Shown here piece by piece: positions 51,727 through 60,399 of a stretch of DNA of 64,000 nt (the stretch's first letter is position 1; every line of letters begins with the position of its first letter). The stretch is from Mesorhizobium sp. CU3. GTDB taxonomy: Bacteria > Pseudomonadota > Alphaproteobacteria > Rhizobiales > Rhizobiaceae. The stretch is taken from contig NZ_VFWX01000019.1 of NCBI RefSeq assembly GCF_006442965.1, positions 62,001 through 126,000 on the forward strand. Reading direction: 5' to 3'. A program made the position numbers and the translations under genes. The notes under the pieces are model-generated. The model was not told where the DNA came from. It was given only the letters and a program-made list of their open reading frames with translations, and made no database searches.

Positions 51727-52755
51727 GTGCGGTCAACCCTGACAGACATAGCCCGCGAAGCCGGCGTTTCCCCGGCCACGGTCGATCGCGTGCTGAACAA
51801 CCGTCCAGGCGTGCGGGCGCGTACCCGCGAGATCGTCATCGAGATGGCGCAGCGCCTAGGCTATATCGCCGAAACGCCGAACGGCACGCCGCAGCGCGCC
51901 GTGCCGGGGCAGACGATCCGGCTCGACTTCGCCCTGCCGGCCGGCACCAATTCCTTCATCAAGCTCTTGCATCGCCACATCGAGGCACAGGCGCTGACGC
52001 GGCCCGACCTCGATGTCCGCGTCACCACCATCGAAGGCTTCAACCCCGACCGCCTCGCCCGCCTGCTGCAGGACCTGCACGGCCAGACGCAAGGCGTCGG
52101 CGTCATCGCCCTTGACCATCCGACGGTGCGCGAGGCGATCCGCTCGCTGTCGGCCAGCGACGTCAAGGTCGTCACCATCGCCTCCGACATCCTGCACGTG
52201 CCGCGGGTCGCCTATATCGGCATCGACAACCGCGCCGCCGGCCGGCTGGCCGGCTATCTCCTCAACCGCTTCATGGGCGTCGGCCGTCCGGGCAAGGTCG
52301 CGCTGTTCGCCGGCTCGCTCGCCTATCGCGGCCATGAGGAGCGCGAGATGGGTTTCCGCCACATCCTGGCGGAAGAATCGCCCAACCTCGAGATCGTCGA
52401 GATGCGCGAAATGCTCGACGACCGCGAGAAGGCCTATTCGGAAGCTTCAGCCCTGCTCGAGCGCCATCCCGATCTTGCCGCCATCTACAATGTCGGCGCC
52501 GGCAATACCGGCATCGCTCGGGCGCTCAAGGAGCGGGCCCGGGCGCGGGAGATCATCTTCCTCGGCCATGAGGTGACGGACGGCACCAAGGAACTGCTGC
52601 TCGACGGCACGCTCGATGCCGTCATCGACCAGAACCCGCGCGTCGAGGCCAGGGAAGCGCTCAACATCCTGTCCCACTCGGTCAGGGGACTGCCCTACGA
52701 ACTGCACCAGCCGCGCCTGCAGGTAATCTTCCGCGAAAGCATTCCGGAGATTTGA
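51727..52755 (+). CDS. LacI-family transcriptional regulator
   Basis: A 342-residue repressor with helix-turn-helix STLTDIAREAGVSPATVDRVLN and hinge RPGVRARTREIVIEMAQRLGY, then an effector domain with IGIDNRAAGRLAGYLL and VALFAGSLAYRGHEER. The GTG at 51727, with GAGG eight bases upstream, gives the family's normal start; GTG at 51718 is the alternative. It is divergent from the CUT1 operon, which it presumably controls. Confidence 0.88.
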   Translation: MRSTLTDIAREAGVSPATVDRVLNNRPGVRARTREIVIEMAQRLGYIAETPNGTPQRAVPGQTIRLDFALPAGTNSFIKLLHRHIEAQALTRPDLDVRVTTIEGFNPDRLARLLQDLHGQTQGVGVIALDHPTVREAIRSLSASDVKVVTIASDILHVPRVAYIGIDNRAAGRLAGYLLNRFMGVGRPGKVALFAGSLAYRGHEEREMGFRHILAEESPNLEIVEMREMLDDREKAYSEASALLERHPDLAAIYNVGAGNTGIARALKERARAREIIFLGHEVTDGTKELLLDGTLDAVIDQNPRVEAREALNILSHSVRGLPYELHQPRLQVIFRESIPEI

Positions 52756-52771
52756 CCGGCCCGTGGCCAGT

Positions 52772-53836
52772 TTAGGCCGCGATCAGCACCGTGCTGTCCG
52801 GCGACCAGCTGAGCACCACCGGTTCGCCCTCGGCCAGCCGTTCGGCGCCCGTATTCTGCACGATCACTTTCAGCGTCTGGCCGTCCCGGTCGACGAAATA
52901 GGTGCTGTTGTTGCCGGCGAAGATGCGTTTCGACACCTGCCCCTTGAGCGAGTTGGCATTGCCCGTGTCGGGCTTCACTACCCCGGTCGAAATCTGGATG
53001 CGTTCCGGCCGCACGGCGCAGCTTGCCTTGGCGCCGGGCACCAACCTGTCGCCCACGGCAGCGGCAATCGTCGTGCCGTCGGCCAGCAGGATTCCGTTGC
53101 CGGTGGCATTGCCGCGAAAGATGTTGGCGTCGCCGAGGAAGGTCGCGGCGAACTCGCTTTGCGGCCGGTCGTAGATCTCTTCCGGCGGACCTTCTTGCAC
53201 CAGCCGGCCGTCGCGCAATATGCCGATGCGATCGCTCATCGTCAGCGCTTCTTCCTGGTCGTGCGTGACGAAGATGGTGGTGATGCCGATCTCGCGCTGG
53301 ATGCGCTTCAGCTCGATCTGCATATCGACGCGCAGCGCCTTGTCGAGCGCCCCTAACGGCTCGTCGAGCAACAGCACGCGCGGCTTGGTGACGATGGCGC
53401 GTGCCAACGCCACGCGCTGGCGCTGGCCGCCGGAGAGCTGGTGCGGCTTGCGGGCGCCGAGCTTGCCGAGTTGGACGAGGTCGAGCGCGCGCTGCACTTC
53501 CGCTGCGATCGTCGCCTTCGCCTCGCCGCGCACCGAAAGGCCGAAGGCGACATTGTCGGCGACGCTCATATTGGGAAACAGCGCGTAGTTCTGGAACACC
53601 ATGCCGATGCGCCGCTTCTCGACCGGCACCCGCTCGACGCTTTCGCCACCGATGGCGATGCGGCCGGAGTCCGGAAAATCGAAGCCGGCGATCTGGCGCA
53701 GCAGCGTGGTCTTGCCGCTGCCCGAAGGCCCGAGCAGCGCATAGAAACCGCCGTCGGCGAAGTCGATCGAGACATCGTCGAGCGCCTTGTGCGCGCCAAA
53801 ACTGCGGGAGACATTCGCGACCTGGACGCCAGCCAT
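52772..53836 (-). CDS. ABC transporter ATP-binding protein (PotA-type)
   Basis: A 354-residue ATPase with Walker A GPSGSGKTT, signature LSGGQRQRVALARA, Walker B VLLLDEPLGALD, switch His in VTHDQEEA and a C-terminal TOBE domain. All catalytic residues are canonical. It starts TAATG-coupled to the permease gene. Its partners look like polyamine-type (Pot/Fut-like) transporters. It is the last gene in an operon with a PfkB kinase and an ADP-ribosylglycohydrolase-family protein. Confidence 0.92.
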   Translation of the reverse strand: MAGVQVANVSRSFGAHKALDDVSIDFADGGFYALLGPSGSGKTTLLRQIAGFDFPDSGRIAIGGESVERVPVEKRRIGMVFQNYALFPNMSVADNVAFGLSVRGEAKATIAAEVQRALDLVQLGKLGARKPHQLSGGQRQRVALARAIVTKPRVLLLDEPLGALDKALRVDMQIELKRIQREIGITTIFVTHDQEEALTMSDRIGILRDGRLVQEGPPEEIYDRPQSEFAATFLGDANIFRGNATGNGILLADGTTIAAAVGDRLVPGAKASCAVRPERIQISTGVVKPDTGNANSLKGQVSKRIFAGNNSTYFVDRDGQTLKVIVQNTGAERLAEGEPVVLSWSPDSTVLIAA

Positions 53837-54624
53837 TACTTCTCTCCGCCAAATTTGAAGAAGCGCGCCGTGAGCAGCATCAGCGCCATCGACACGACAA
53901 TGATGATCGTCGAGACCGCGTTGATCTCGGGCGTGAAGCCTTTGCGGATCGCCGCGTAGATTTCGACCGGCAGCGTCGTCTGTCCAGGCGTCGACAGAAA
54001 GTACGAAACCACGAACTGATCGAACGATACGGCGAAAGCGAACAGCCCGCCGGCGATCACGCCAGGCATGATCCAGGGCAGCGTGATGCGCATGGTGACC
54101 TGCCACTGGTTGGCGCCGAGCGAACGCGCGGCCTCCTCCAACTCCGGCGCGAAAGTCTGCAGCCGGGCCGAGACGACGACGATCACATAAGGCAGCGCCA
54201 GCGCGACATGGCCGAGCAGGATCGCCACCAGCCCGCGGCCGATGCCGATGCCGAAGAAGAAGATCAGCATCGCCGTGCCAGTGATCAGCCACGGAATGGC
54301 GATCGGTGGGAAGAGCAGCGCCTGCAGCACTTTCTTGCCGCGGAACTCGTAGCGGTAGAGCGCCAGCGACGCCATCGCGCCAAGCACTGTCGAAATGATC
54401 GTGGTGATGACCGCGATCTCGATGCTGTTCCACGTCGCCGCGATCAGCTGGTCGTTCTGCCAGAGCGAGGCGTACCAGTCCGTCGTCCACTCGAACGGCA
54501 ATTGGTAGAAGGGCGAGGCGTTGAACGACATCGCCGCCATGATGATGATCGGCAGATAGAGGAAGCCGAGCAGAAGCACGATGTAGAAGCGCCCGAGCCA
54601 TTCGAGGATACGCGTCGTCGCCAT
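53836..54624 (-). CDS. ABC transporter permease (PotC-type)
   Basis: A 262-residue permease with about six helices, MSFNASPFYQLPFEW typical of PotC, and EAA loop ELEEAARSLGANQWQVTMRITLPW. ATG at 54624 overlaps the stop of the upstream permease by one base (TGATG). A longer upstream frame has no family sequence and is rejected. Confidence 0.92.
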   Translation of the reverse strand: MATTRILEWLGRFYIVLLLGFLYLPIIIMAAMSFNASPFYQLPFEWTTDWYASLWQNDQLIAATWNSIEIAVITTIISTVLGAMASLALYRYEFRGKKVLQALLFPPIAIPWLITGTAMLIFFFGIGIGRGLVAILLGHVALALPYVIVVVSARLQTFAPELEEAARSLGANQWQVTMRITLPWIMPGVIAGGLFAFAVSFDQFVVSYFLSTPGQTTLPVEIYAAIRKGFTPEINAVSTIIIVVSMALMLLTARFFKFGGEK

Positions 54625-55493
54625 CAGCCGGCCCTCCGCAGGACAGGCGCAGCTAGCGCCAGGATGATCAGCACGACGGCGAGCAGGATGAAGGAGAGCG
54701 CCGCCCCCAGCGGCCAGTTGAAGACGGCGACGAACTGATCCTCGATGACGGTGCCGTAAAAAGTGCCGGTGCGGCCGCCGAGGATGCGCGGCTCCATGAA
54801 GGAGCCGACGACCGGCACGAAGATCAGCGCCGCGCCGGCGATCAGGCCGGGCATCGACAGCGGGATGATCACCCGCCACAGCACCTGCCGCCGCGAGGCG
54901 CCCAGCGAACGGCCCGCCTCGATCAGCGAGTCGTCAATCGCCTGCAGCGTCAGATAACAGGTCAGCACCATGTAGGGCACATAGGAGTGCACCAGGCCGA
55001 TGATGACGGCCGGATAGGAATACATCAGATCGATGTTGATCTTGAAGGGCAGCACGGCGTTGAGCGCGGTGTCGAGGATGCCGCCCTCGCGCAGCACCAT
55101 CGCCCAGGAGAAGATGCGCACCAGCCCATTCGACCAGAACGGCAGGATGACGAGCAGGAAGATCGCTTCACGGCTGCGCCCCTTGAGCACCTTGGCCAGC
55201 ACGTAAGCCGCCGGATAGCCGATGACGATGCACCACAGCGTCACCTCGAGCCCGAGCCGCAGCGAGGCGAGCATGAGCGTGGCATAGAGGCCCTGCGAGA
55301 AGAAGGCCGCGTAGTTGCCGAGCGTGAAGGCCCAGTCTTTGCCTGCCAGCGGCAGATCGGTCATGAACGAGAAGAACACCATGGCCGACAGCGGCAGGAA
55401 GATCGCCACCGTCAGCCACAGATAGGCGGGAAGGAGAAGCGGCAGCGCCGGCTTCAGTCCGCGGCGCGAACCGATTGCAAGCTGGTCAGCCAT
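54624..55493 (-). CDS. ABC transporter permease (PotB-type)
   Basis: A 289-residue permease with about six helices; MVFFSFMTDL, VLAKVLKGRSREAIFLLVILPFW and an EAA-type loop (IEAGRSLGASRRQVLWRVIIPLSMPG contains it) are as in PotB. It lies between the binding-protein gene (28 bp upstream) and the PotC-type gene. Confidence 0.92.
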   Translation of the reverse strand: MADQLAIGSRRGLKPALPLLLPAYLWLTVAIFLPLSAMVFFSFMTDLPLAGKDWAFTLGNYAAFFSQGLYATLMLASLRLGLEVTLWCIVIGYPAAYVLAKVLKGRSREAIFLLVILPFWSNGLVRIFSWAMVLREGGILDTALNAVLPFKINIDLMYSYPAVIIGLVHSYVPYMVLTCYLTLQAIDDSLIEAGRSLGASRRQVLWRVIIPLSMPGLIAGAALIFVPVVGSFMEPRILGGRTGTFYGTVIEDQFVAVFNWPLGAALSFILLAVVLIILALAAPVLRRAG

Positions 55494-55521
55494 GATGCCT
55501 CTCCTCCCCGAAAGACGTCGA

Positions 55522-56586
55522 TTACTTGACGTTGACCTTCAGCTCCTGCCACAGCGCCAGATACTTCTCGCGCTGCTCGTCGGTGATCGGCGCCTGGAAC
55601 TGGATGCGCTTGGCGACATCGGGGCTGCCCATGACCTTGCGGTTGAAGGCATCCTCGGGCAGCGCGTCGACCGCCTTGGTGTTGGCCGAGACCGGCGCGC
55701 CGACCTTGGTGACCCATTCGACGTAGAATTTCGGGTCGATCATGTAGTTGATGAACGCCTCGGCGCCGGCGACGTTCTTGGAGTCGACGGGAATGGAAAA
55801 GGCGTCGAGCCAGGCGACAGAGCCTTCCTGCGGGATGACCAGCGACACCGGCAACTTGAAATGCGTCTTGGCGCGGTCGGCCGAGCCGCTCCAATAGGTG
55901 CCGATGTCGATCTGGTTGGAGGCGACCATCTGGTTCCAGTCGTTCTCCGAGCTCCAGAAGGTCTTGATCTGCGGCATCAGCGAGGTGAGCTTCGCCTTGA
56001 CCGCCTCCATATCCTTGATGTCGTTGATGTTCTGGCCCGAGGCCAGCGCGCCGAACTGCACCGCTTCGACGGCGTCGTCGCGGATGATGACGCGGCCTTT
56101 ATGCGCCGGGTCCCACATTTCGGCGATGCTCGTCGGCGGCTTGTCGAAGGACTTGTCGTTGATGGCGAGAGCCGTCAGGCCCCACACCCACGGCACGCCA
56201 TAGACCTTGCCGTCATGGTTGAGCATCGGCGAGCCGGCCTTGTCCTTGGCGATGTCGGCATAGTTGGACAGCTTCGAGACGTCGATGGGCTGGATCAGTT
56301 TGCCGGCCATCGCCTGGTCGTTGAAGGCGGCGTTGATCATGACGACGTCGTAGAGTCCGGGATTGGTCCGGATCTTTGTCAGCATCTCCTGTTCGGAGTT
56401 GAAGAAGTCGTTGACCACCTTGTAGCCGGTCGCCTTCTCGAAATTGGCGACCGCCCACGGTTCGTCGGCGCCATAACCCTTCCAGTTGAGGACATGCACT
56501 TCCTCGGCGGCCTGCGCGGCGAGCGTGAAGGCGGAAACGAAGACGGCAGTCGCCGTCAAGAAAGCAGTCAGTCTGGGCATGCGCAT
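55522..56586 (-). CDS. ABC transporter substrate-binding protein (PotD-type)
   Basis: A 354-residue periplasmic binding protein: signal peptide ending AAQAAEEVHVLNWKGYG, then WAVANFEKATGYKVVNDFFNSEQEMLTKI, KVYGVPWVWGLTALAIND and the C-terminal ALPEDAFNRKVMGSP, the PotD/spermidine-putrescine-binder family. GAGAGGAAAACGAC precedes the ATG. The NWKGYG-type N-terminus is shared by binders of polyamines and of other cationic or nucleoside-like solutes. In this operon the neighbouring kinase and glycohydrolase make a ribosylated substrate as likely as a polyamine. Confidence 0.88.
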   Translation of the reverse strand: MRMPRLTAFLTATAVFVSAFTLAAQAAEEVHVLNWKGYGADEPWAVANFEKATGYKVVNDFFNSEQEMLTKIRTNPGLYDVVMINAAFNDQAMAGKLIQPIDVSKLSNYADIAKDKAGSPMLNHDGKVYGVPWVWGLTALAINDKSFDKPPTSIAEMWDPAHKGRVIIRDDAVEAVQFGALASGQNINDIKDMEAVKAKLTSLMPQIKTFWSSENDWNQMVASNQIDIGTYWSGSADRAKTHFKLPVSLVIPQEGSVAWLDAFSIPVDSKNVAGAEAFINYMIDPKFYVEWVTKVGAPVSANTKAVDALPEDAFNRKVMGSPDVAKRIQFQAPITDEQREKYLALWQELKVNVK

Positions 56587-56625
56587 GTCGTTTTCCTCTC
56601 ATTGTTTGCCCGATTGACGGGCTTG

Positions 56626-57597
56626 TTAAGTTGCGGTCGCTTCCTCCTGGCCCCGCTCGGTTGCTTGTCCGTGTCGGGTCAGGAATTCCTGGATCTCGAG
56701 ATCGGCTGGCGCCGAGGACCCGCCATGGCGGGTGACGGAAAGTGCTGCCGCCGCGTTGGCGTAGCGGGCCGCGTCGCAAGCGCGCATGCCGCGCGACAGG
56801 CCGCTGACGAAGGCGCCGATATGCGTGTCGCCGGCGCCATTGGTATCGACGGCCTCCACCTCGAAACCGGGCACCGTCCGTATCCCGCCATCGGCAAGCC
56901 GCACCAGGCAGCCACGCGCGCCGGCGCGGATGACCACGCCCGCCGCCTGCGGACAATGGTCTTCGAGCAGCCGGACGGCCACGGTCTGGGCATCGCCAGA
57001 TCCGGCGATCGCGGCCGCTTCATCGGTGTTGCAGCTCAGCCAGGTCGTGCACGCCAGCACCCGGTCGAGGATCGGCCGCGGAATGTCGGCGATCACCGGC
57101 GTCGGGTCGAAGACGAAAGGAATGCCGACCGGCAGCGCCTCGATCCAGCCGGTCAGCGCATCGCGGCTGCCGGGATAGCTCAGCGTGTAGCCCGAGGTGA
57201 AAACCCAATCGCCCGGAACGACTTGGACCGGCTTCATCATGTCGAGCGTCAGCCGACTTTCGGCGCCGGGCCAGGAGACGAAGGTGCGCTCGGCATCGCC
57301 GCTGATCATGGCAACGCAATTGCCGCTGTCCATGATCGCCGATGGCGGCGTCAGCGTCTCGATGCCTTCGGCGGCGAAGGCGGCGCGCAGGAAATCGCCA
57401 TCCGGACCGGTGCCGAGCTGTCCGCCGAACACCACCTTCATGCCTGTGCGGCGCGCCGCGACCATCATGTTGAAGCCGCCACCGGCGACGCGGGCGTAAG
57501 CCGACGCGGTCTTCTCCGCGCCGGGCGCCGGCAAAGCATCGATGCGGTAGACATAATCCACCACCGCGCTGCCGACATGGACGAGCCGCCCGCTCAT
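56626..57597 (-). CDS. PfkB-family carbohydrate kinase
   Basis: A 323-residue ribokinase-like sugar kinase: N-terminal GSAVVDYVYRIDALPAPG, the GGGFNMMVAARRTG signature 1 region and the C-terminal signature DTNGAGDTHIGAF with the catalytic Asp. The family phosphorylates ribose, nucleosides, fructose, KDG and related sugars. It starts with an ATGA overlap on the ADP-ribosylglycohydrolase-family gene, so the two products are probably stoichiometric and act in one pathway. The acceptor sugar is unknown. Confidence 0.92.
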   Translation of the reverse strand: MSGRLVHVGSAVVDYVYRIDALPAPGAEKTASAYARVAGGGFNMMVAARRTGMKVVFGGQLGTGPDGDFLRAAFAAEGIETLTPPSAIMDSGNCVAMISGDAERTFVSWPGAESRLTLDMMKPVQVVPGDWVFTSGYTLSYPGSRDALTGWIEALPVGIPFVFDPTPVIADIPRPILDRVLACTTWLSCNTDEAAAIAGSGDAQTVAVRLLEDHCPQAAGVVIRAGARGCLVRLADGGIRTVPGFEVEAVDTNGAGDTHIGAFVSGLSRGMRACDAARYANAAAALSVTRHGGSSAPADLEIQEFLTRHGQATERGQEEATAT

Positions 57598-58625
57598 GCG
57601 GCGGCCTCCTTGCCGGAGCCGGCCTTGCTGGTCCGCGCCGCCACCAGATCGCCGGCCAGCAAACGAACCTCCGCAAGGTCGATACCCCGGAGTCCGGCAA
57701 TGCGATCCTGCGGCAGGTTCGACAGGCCGCTGCAGGCGCCGGCCATGCCGGCGGCGATCGCGCCGATCGTGTCCGTGTCGCCGCCGAGATTGGCGGCGAT
57801 GACGGCCGCGCGCCAGACATCGCCTTGCGCGACTTCCAGCACTGCGAAGGCCGCAGGCACCGATTCCTGGCTGGCGACGCCTGTGCCGATGAGGTCGACG
57901 ATCAGCTTGATCGCCTCCTTCTCCGCCTTGCCGCGGACAAGCTCCTGCGCCCAGGCGATCCGGGCGGCGATGTCGCCGCCGGTAACCCAATGGCCGAGCG
58001 CCGCGCCCAGCCGTGCCGCCGTGACAGCGTGGCCGGAAGCGGCGCGCCAATCGCCGCCCGAGACACCGAGGCTGACCGCCGCGGCGACAGCGCTGGCGGA
58101 AGCGATGGCGATGGATGTGTTGTGCGTGGCGCGGCAGGTCTCCGCCACCTTGGCGACAAGTGCCGCGAGCGGTTCCGGCGGCATCATGATGCCGACCGGA
58201 CCAATGCGCATCGCGGCACCATTGGTGTCGCCGTTGCGGCCCGCCTCTTCCGGCGGCACACCGTCATTGATGGCGTCGATGGCGCGCTTGGTCGAAGGTC
58301 CGAGCAGGTCGTAGCTGCCGCGCGCCTTGACGTCGCGCTCCCAATCCAGCAGCGCATTGACCCAGCGCGCATGGTCGAAGCGCTCGCCGGGACTGACCAG
58401 GATGCGGCCGAGCAGCAGCGCCTGCTCGGTGTCGTCGGTGATAGCGCCAGCCGGCAGCCCCTTGGAAACTGGATGGTCGTCCGTGGGCGCGACAAAACCT
58501 TCGACATGGCCGTAGAGCTCGGCGATGCGCGCCGGCGACAGAAGCTGCGTGGGCATGCCGAGCGCGTCGCCGAGCGCGCCGCCGATCAGCGCACCCATTG
58601 CCCGGTCGATCAGGTCGATCGCCAT
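57594..58625 (-). CDS. ADP-ribosylglycohydrolase family protein
   Basis: A 343-residue all-helical protein of the DraG/ARH family. Metal-ligand motifs are intact: GGALGDALG near the N-terminus, ITDDTEQAL (TDDT, residues 63-66), NGAAMRI (136-142) and LGGDTDTIGAIAAGMAGA (GDTDT, 283-287). The family uses two Mg2+ ions to cleave N- or O-glycosidic bonds to ADP-ribose, and some members act on small ribosyl compounds. It is translationally coupled to the PfkB kinase and belongs to a transporter operon, which is not the setting of DraG-type nitrogenase control, so a catabolic substrate is more likely. Confidence 0.93.
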   Translation of the reverse strand: MAIDLIDRAMGALIGGALGDALGMPTQLLSPARIAELYGHVEGFVAPTDDHPVSKGLPAGAITDDTEQALLLGRILVSPGERFDHARWVNALLDWERDVKARGSYDLLGPSTKRAIDAINDGVPPEEAGRNGDTNGAAMRIGPVGIMMPPEPLAALVAKVAETCRATHNTSIAIASASAVAAAVSLGVSGGDWRAASGHAVTAARLGAALGHWVTGGDIAARIAWAQELVRGKAEKEAIKLIVDLIGTGVASQESVPAAFAVLEVAQGDVWRAAVIAANLGGDTDTIGAIAAGMAGACSGLSNLPQDRIAGLRGIDLAEVRLLAGDLVAARTSKAGSGKEAAA

Positions 58626-58627
58626 GC

Positions 58628-59353
58628 TCAGAACTCCAGATGCAGCGCGAAATGCGCAGGGTTGAGCAGGCTGGTGACGAATTCGATCACGCGCCCGTCG
58701 GCGGCACGCGTCAGGCGCCGCGTGCGCAGGAAGGGGGTGCCGGGCGCGCAGTCGAGAATGGCGGCATCGGCGGCGCTCAGCATCTCGATGTCGACCCATT
58801 CCTCGCCATGGTCGGGAACCAGCCCTGCCCCGCGCAGCGTCTGATGCAGTGTGCCTTCGCGCAGGCCGCGCAAGGGAATGTCTTCAAGCTCCGGCGACAG
58901 CGGCAGGCGGCTGCGCTCGATCGAGATCGCATGGCCGTCGGCAGCATTGGTGCGGGCGCGGTCGACCGCGATGAAGGACGGGCTGTCGACACCGAGCCGC
59001 GCCGCGAGTTCGGCGTCCTCGATGATTTCCAGCCGCAGCGTACGGGTTTCCGCGTTGGCGCCGGCATTGGCGAGCGCGCGCGACCAGCCGATGGCGTCGT
59101 CGACAGGCATGCCGTCGAAGGTGACGAAGGACCCGATGCCGACCCTGGTGGTGATCAGCCCGCGGCTCGACAGCTCTTCCAGTCCCTTGCGGACCGTGTT
59201 GCGGCTAACGGAGAAGCGCTGGACGAGCTCGTTCTCGCTCTGCAGTCGGTCGCCGAAGCCAAGCACGCCGGAGCGGATTTCATGTTCGAGAACCGTCGCG
59301 ATCTGCTCGGGCTTGCCCGTGCCGGGAATGATCTGCACTGCGCGACGGGCCAT
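58628..59353 (-). CDS. GntR-family regulator, HutC (UTRA) subfamily
   Basis: A 241-residue regulator with an N-terminal winged helix (LQSENELVQRFSVSRNTVRKGLEELSSRGLI) and a C-terminal UTRA ligand domain (VDRARTNAADGHAISIERSRLP, CAPGTPFLRTRRLTR). It is the first gene of the operon, two bases before the glycohydrolase gene. UTRA domains bind small effectors such as sugar phosphates or nucleoside-like molecules, consistent with substrate-induced expression. Repeats in its own upstream region suggest autoregulation. Confidence 0.92.
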   Translation of the reverse strand: MARRAVQIIPGTGKPEQIATVLEHEIRSGVLGFGDRLQSENELVQRFSVSRNTVRKGLEELSSRGLITTRVGIGSFVTFDGMPVDDAIGWSRALANAGANAETRTLRLEIIEDAELAARLGVDSPSFIAVDRARTNAADGHAISIERSRLPLSPELEDIPLRGLREGTLHQTLRGAGLVPDHGEEWVDIEMLSAADAAILDCAPGTPFLRTRRLTRAADGRVIEFVTSLLNPAHFALHLEF

Positions 59354-59360
59354 ATCAATA

Positions 59361-59391
59361 CCTGTTCAGTGAACCTGTATAATCCTGTTCA
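59361..59391. promoter_or_regulatory. Repeated CCTGTWYA boxes, candidate GntR operator
   Basis: CCTGTTCA at 59361-59368 and 59384-59391 and CCTGTATA at 59374-59381 lie directly upstream of the GntR gene. The first forms the 11-bp palindrome GTTCA-G-TGAAC (59364-59374). A TTGACG box on the minus strand (59417-59412) could be the -35 element. Most likely an autoregulatory site. Confidence 0.5.
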
Positions 59392-59427
59392 TTAGCGTAT
59401 GTGCAGAGAAGCGTCAACGGCTAGCTT

Positions 59428-59484
59428 CTTCTCCCCGTCACTATACGGGGAGAAGTGCCCGGCAGGGCGATGAGGGGCAGCGCC
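59428..59484. repeat. RIME-like intergenic repeat, copy 4
   Basis: CTTCTCCCCGT...ACGGGGAGAAG hairpin and tail GCGATGAGGGGCAGCGCC, matching the copies at 2560, 33238 and 33308. It lies between the GntR and pcaR genes. Confidence 0.85.
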
Positions 59485-59524
59485 GGCCTCAGACAATTGC
59501 CCGGCTGTCGAAGACGATCGCCGA

Positions 59525-60307
59525 TCAAACGAAGAAAAATTCCTCGACCCGTTCTTTGGCCCTGCGCAGCACCGGCAGGATATCGCGCTCCATCGCCTCG
59601 ACCGAAAACCGCGCCGACTGCGTCGAGAGGTTGATGGCGGCGACGGTGCGGCCGGCGCGGTCGGCGATCGGCACGGCGATCGAGCGCAGGCCGAGTTCGA
59701 GTTCCTCGTCGACTATGGCGAAGCCGTCCGCCCTCGCCTTGTCGATGGCCTTGCCGAGCGCGGCGCGGCCGATGATCGTCTTCGGCGTGCGCCGCTCGAT
59801 TGTCGCGTCAGCGAGGAAGGTCTTCAACTCATCTGCCGGCAGCCCGGACAGCAGCACGCGGCCCATCGAAGTGCAATAGGCCGGCAGCCTGGTGCCGACA
59901 TCGAGCGCCACGCTCAAAATGCGGCGGCCGGGAATGCGCGCGACATAGACGACATCCTCACCCGACAGCACCGCCGCATTGCAGGCCTCGTCGAATTTAG
60001 CAGCCACCTCGCGCATGATCGGCGCGGCGAAGGTCCACAGCGATGCGCCGCCAAGCCATGTCCGCGCCACGGTCAAGAGGCGCGGCGACAGCGAAAACAA
60101 CCGCCCCGACTGCGTGGCGTAACCGGTCGCGGCCAGCGTCAGCAGAAAGCGCCGCGCGCCGGCCCGCGTCAGCCCAGCTTCCTCCGCCATCTCGGTCAGT
60201 GTCATGCCTTCCGGATGGTGCGCGAGGATTTCCATCACCGCCAGGCCGCGTTCCAGCGAACCGACATGGTCGCGCGAGCCAACATCATCGTCTGCCGCCG
60301 CTTCCAT
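59525..60307 (-). CDS. pcaR: IclR-family regulator of pcaIJF (PcaR)
   Basis: A 260-residue regulator with an N-terminal winged helix (GMTLTEMAEEAGLTRAGARRFLLTLAATGY) and the IclR effector domain (ACNAAVLSGEDVVYVAR, YCTSMGRVLLSGLP, LGLRSIAVPI). ATG at 60307 is preferred over a TTG at 60322. It is divergent from pcaIJF with a 15-bp palindrome between them; in Sinorhizobium and Pseudomonas the IclR-type PcaR activates beta-ketoadipate genes. The effector is probably beta-ketoadipate. Confidence 0.9.
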   Translation of the reverse strand: MEAAADDDVGSRDHVGSLERGLAVMEILAHHPEGMTLTEMAEEAGLTRAGARRFLLTLAATGYATQSGRLFSLSPRLLTVARTWLGGASLWTFAAPIMREVAAKFDEACNAAVLSGEDVVYVARIPGRRILSVALDVGTRLPAYCTSMGRVLLSGLPADELKTFLADATIERRTPKTIIGRAALGKAIDKARADGFAIVDEELELGLRSIAVPIADRAGRTVAAINLSTQSARFSVEAMERDILPVLRRAKERVEEFFFV

Positions 60308-60360
60308 GACATTGACTCCCAATCCGTGTCAGATTAAAAAGTATCGCATATCAAACATAT

Positions 60361-60375
60361 GTTCGCAATGCGAAC
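60361..60375. promoter_or_regulatory. PcaR-type operator between pcaR and pcaI
   Basis: GTTCGCA-A-TGCGAAC is a perfect palindrome with the GTTCG...CG-AC layout of PcaR sites described in Pseudomonas. It lies 25 bp before the pcaI start, so it may overlap the promoter. Confidence 0.75.
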
Positions 60376-60399
60376 TTTTCTGATCGCCGGAGTTTGAAA

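Noticed and set aside
55492..58314. Plus-strand frame of about 940 codons opposite the PotD, PfkB and ARH genes
   Set aside because: All three minus-strand proteins have intact catalytic motifs; the plus-strand frame has none.
57594..58625. DraG-type nitrogenase reactivating glycohydrolase
   Set aside because: No nif or draT gene is nearby and the gene is coupled to a sugar kinase and transporter, so a catabolic role is more likely.
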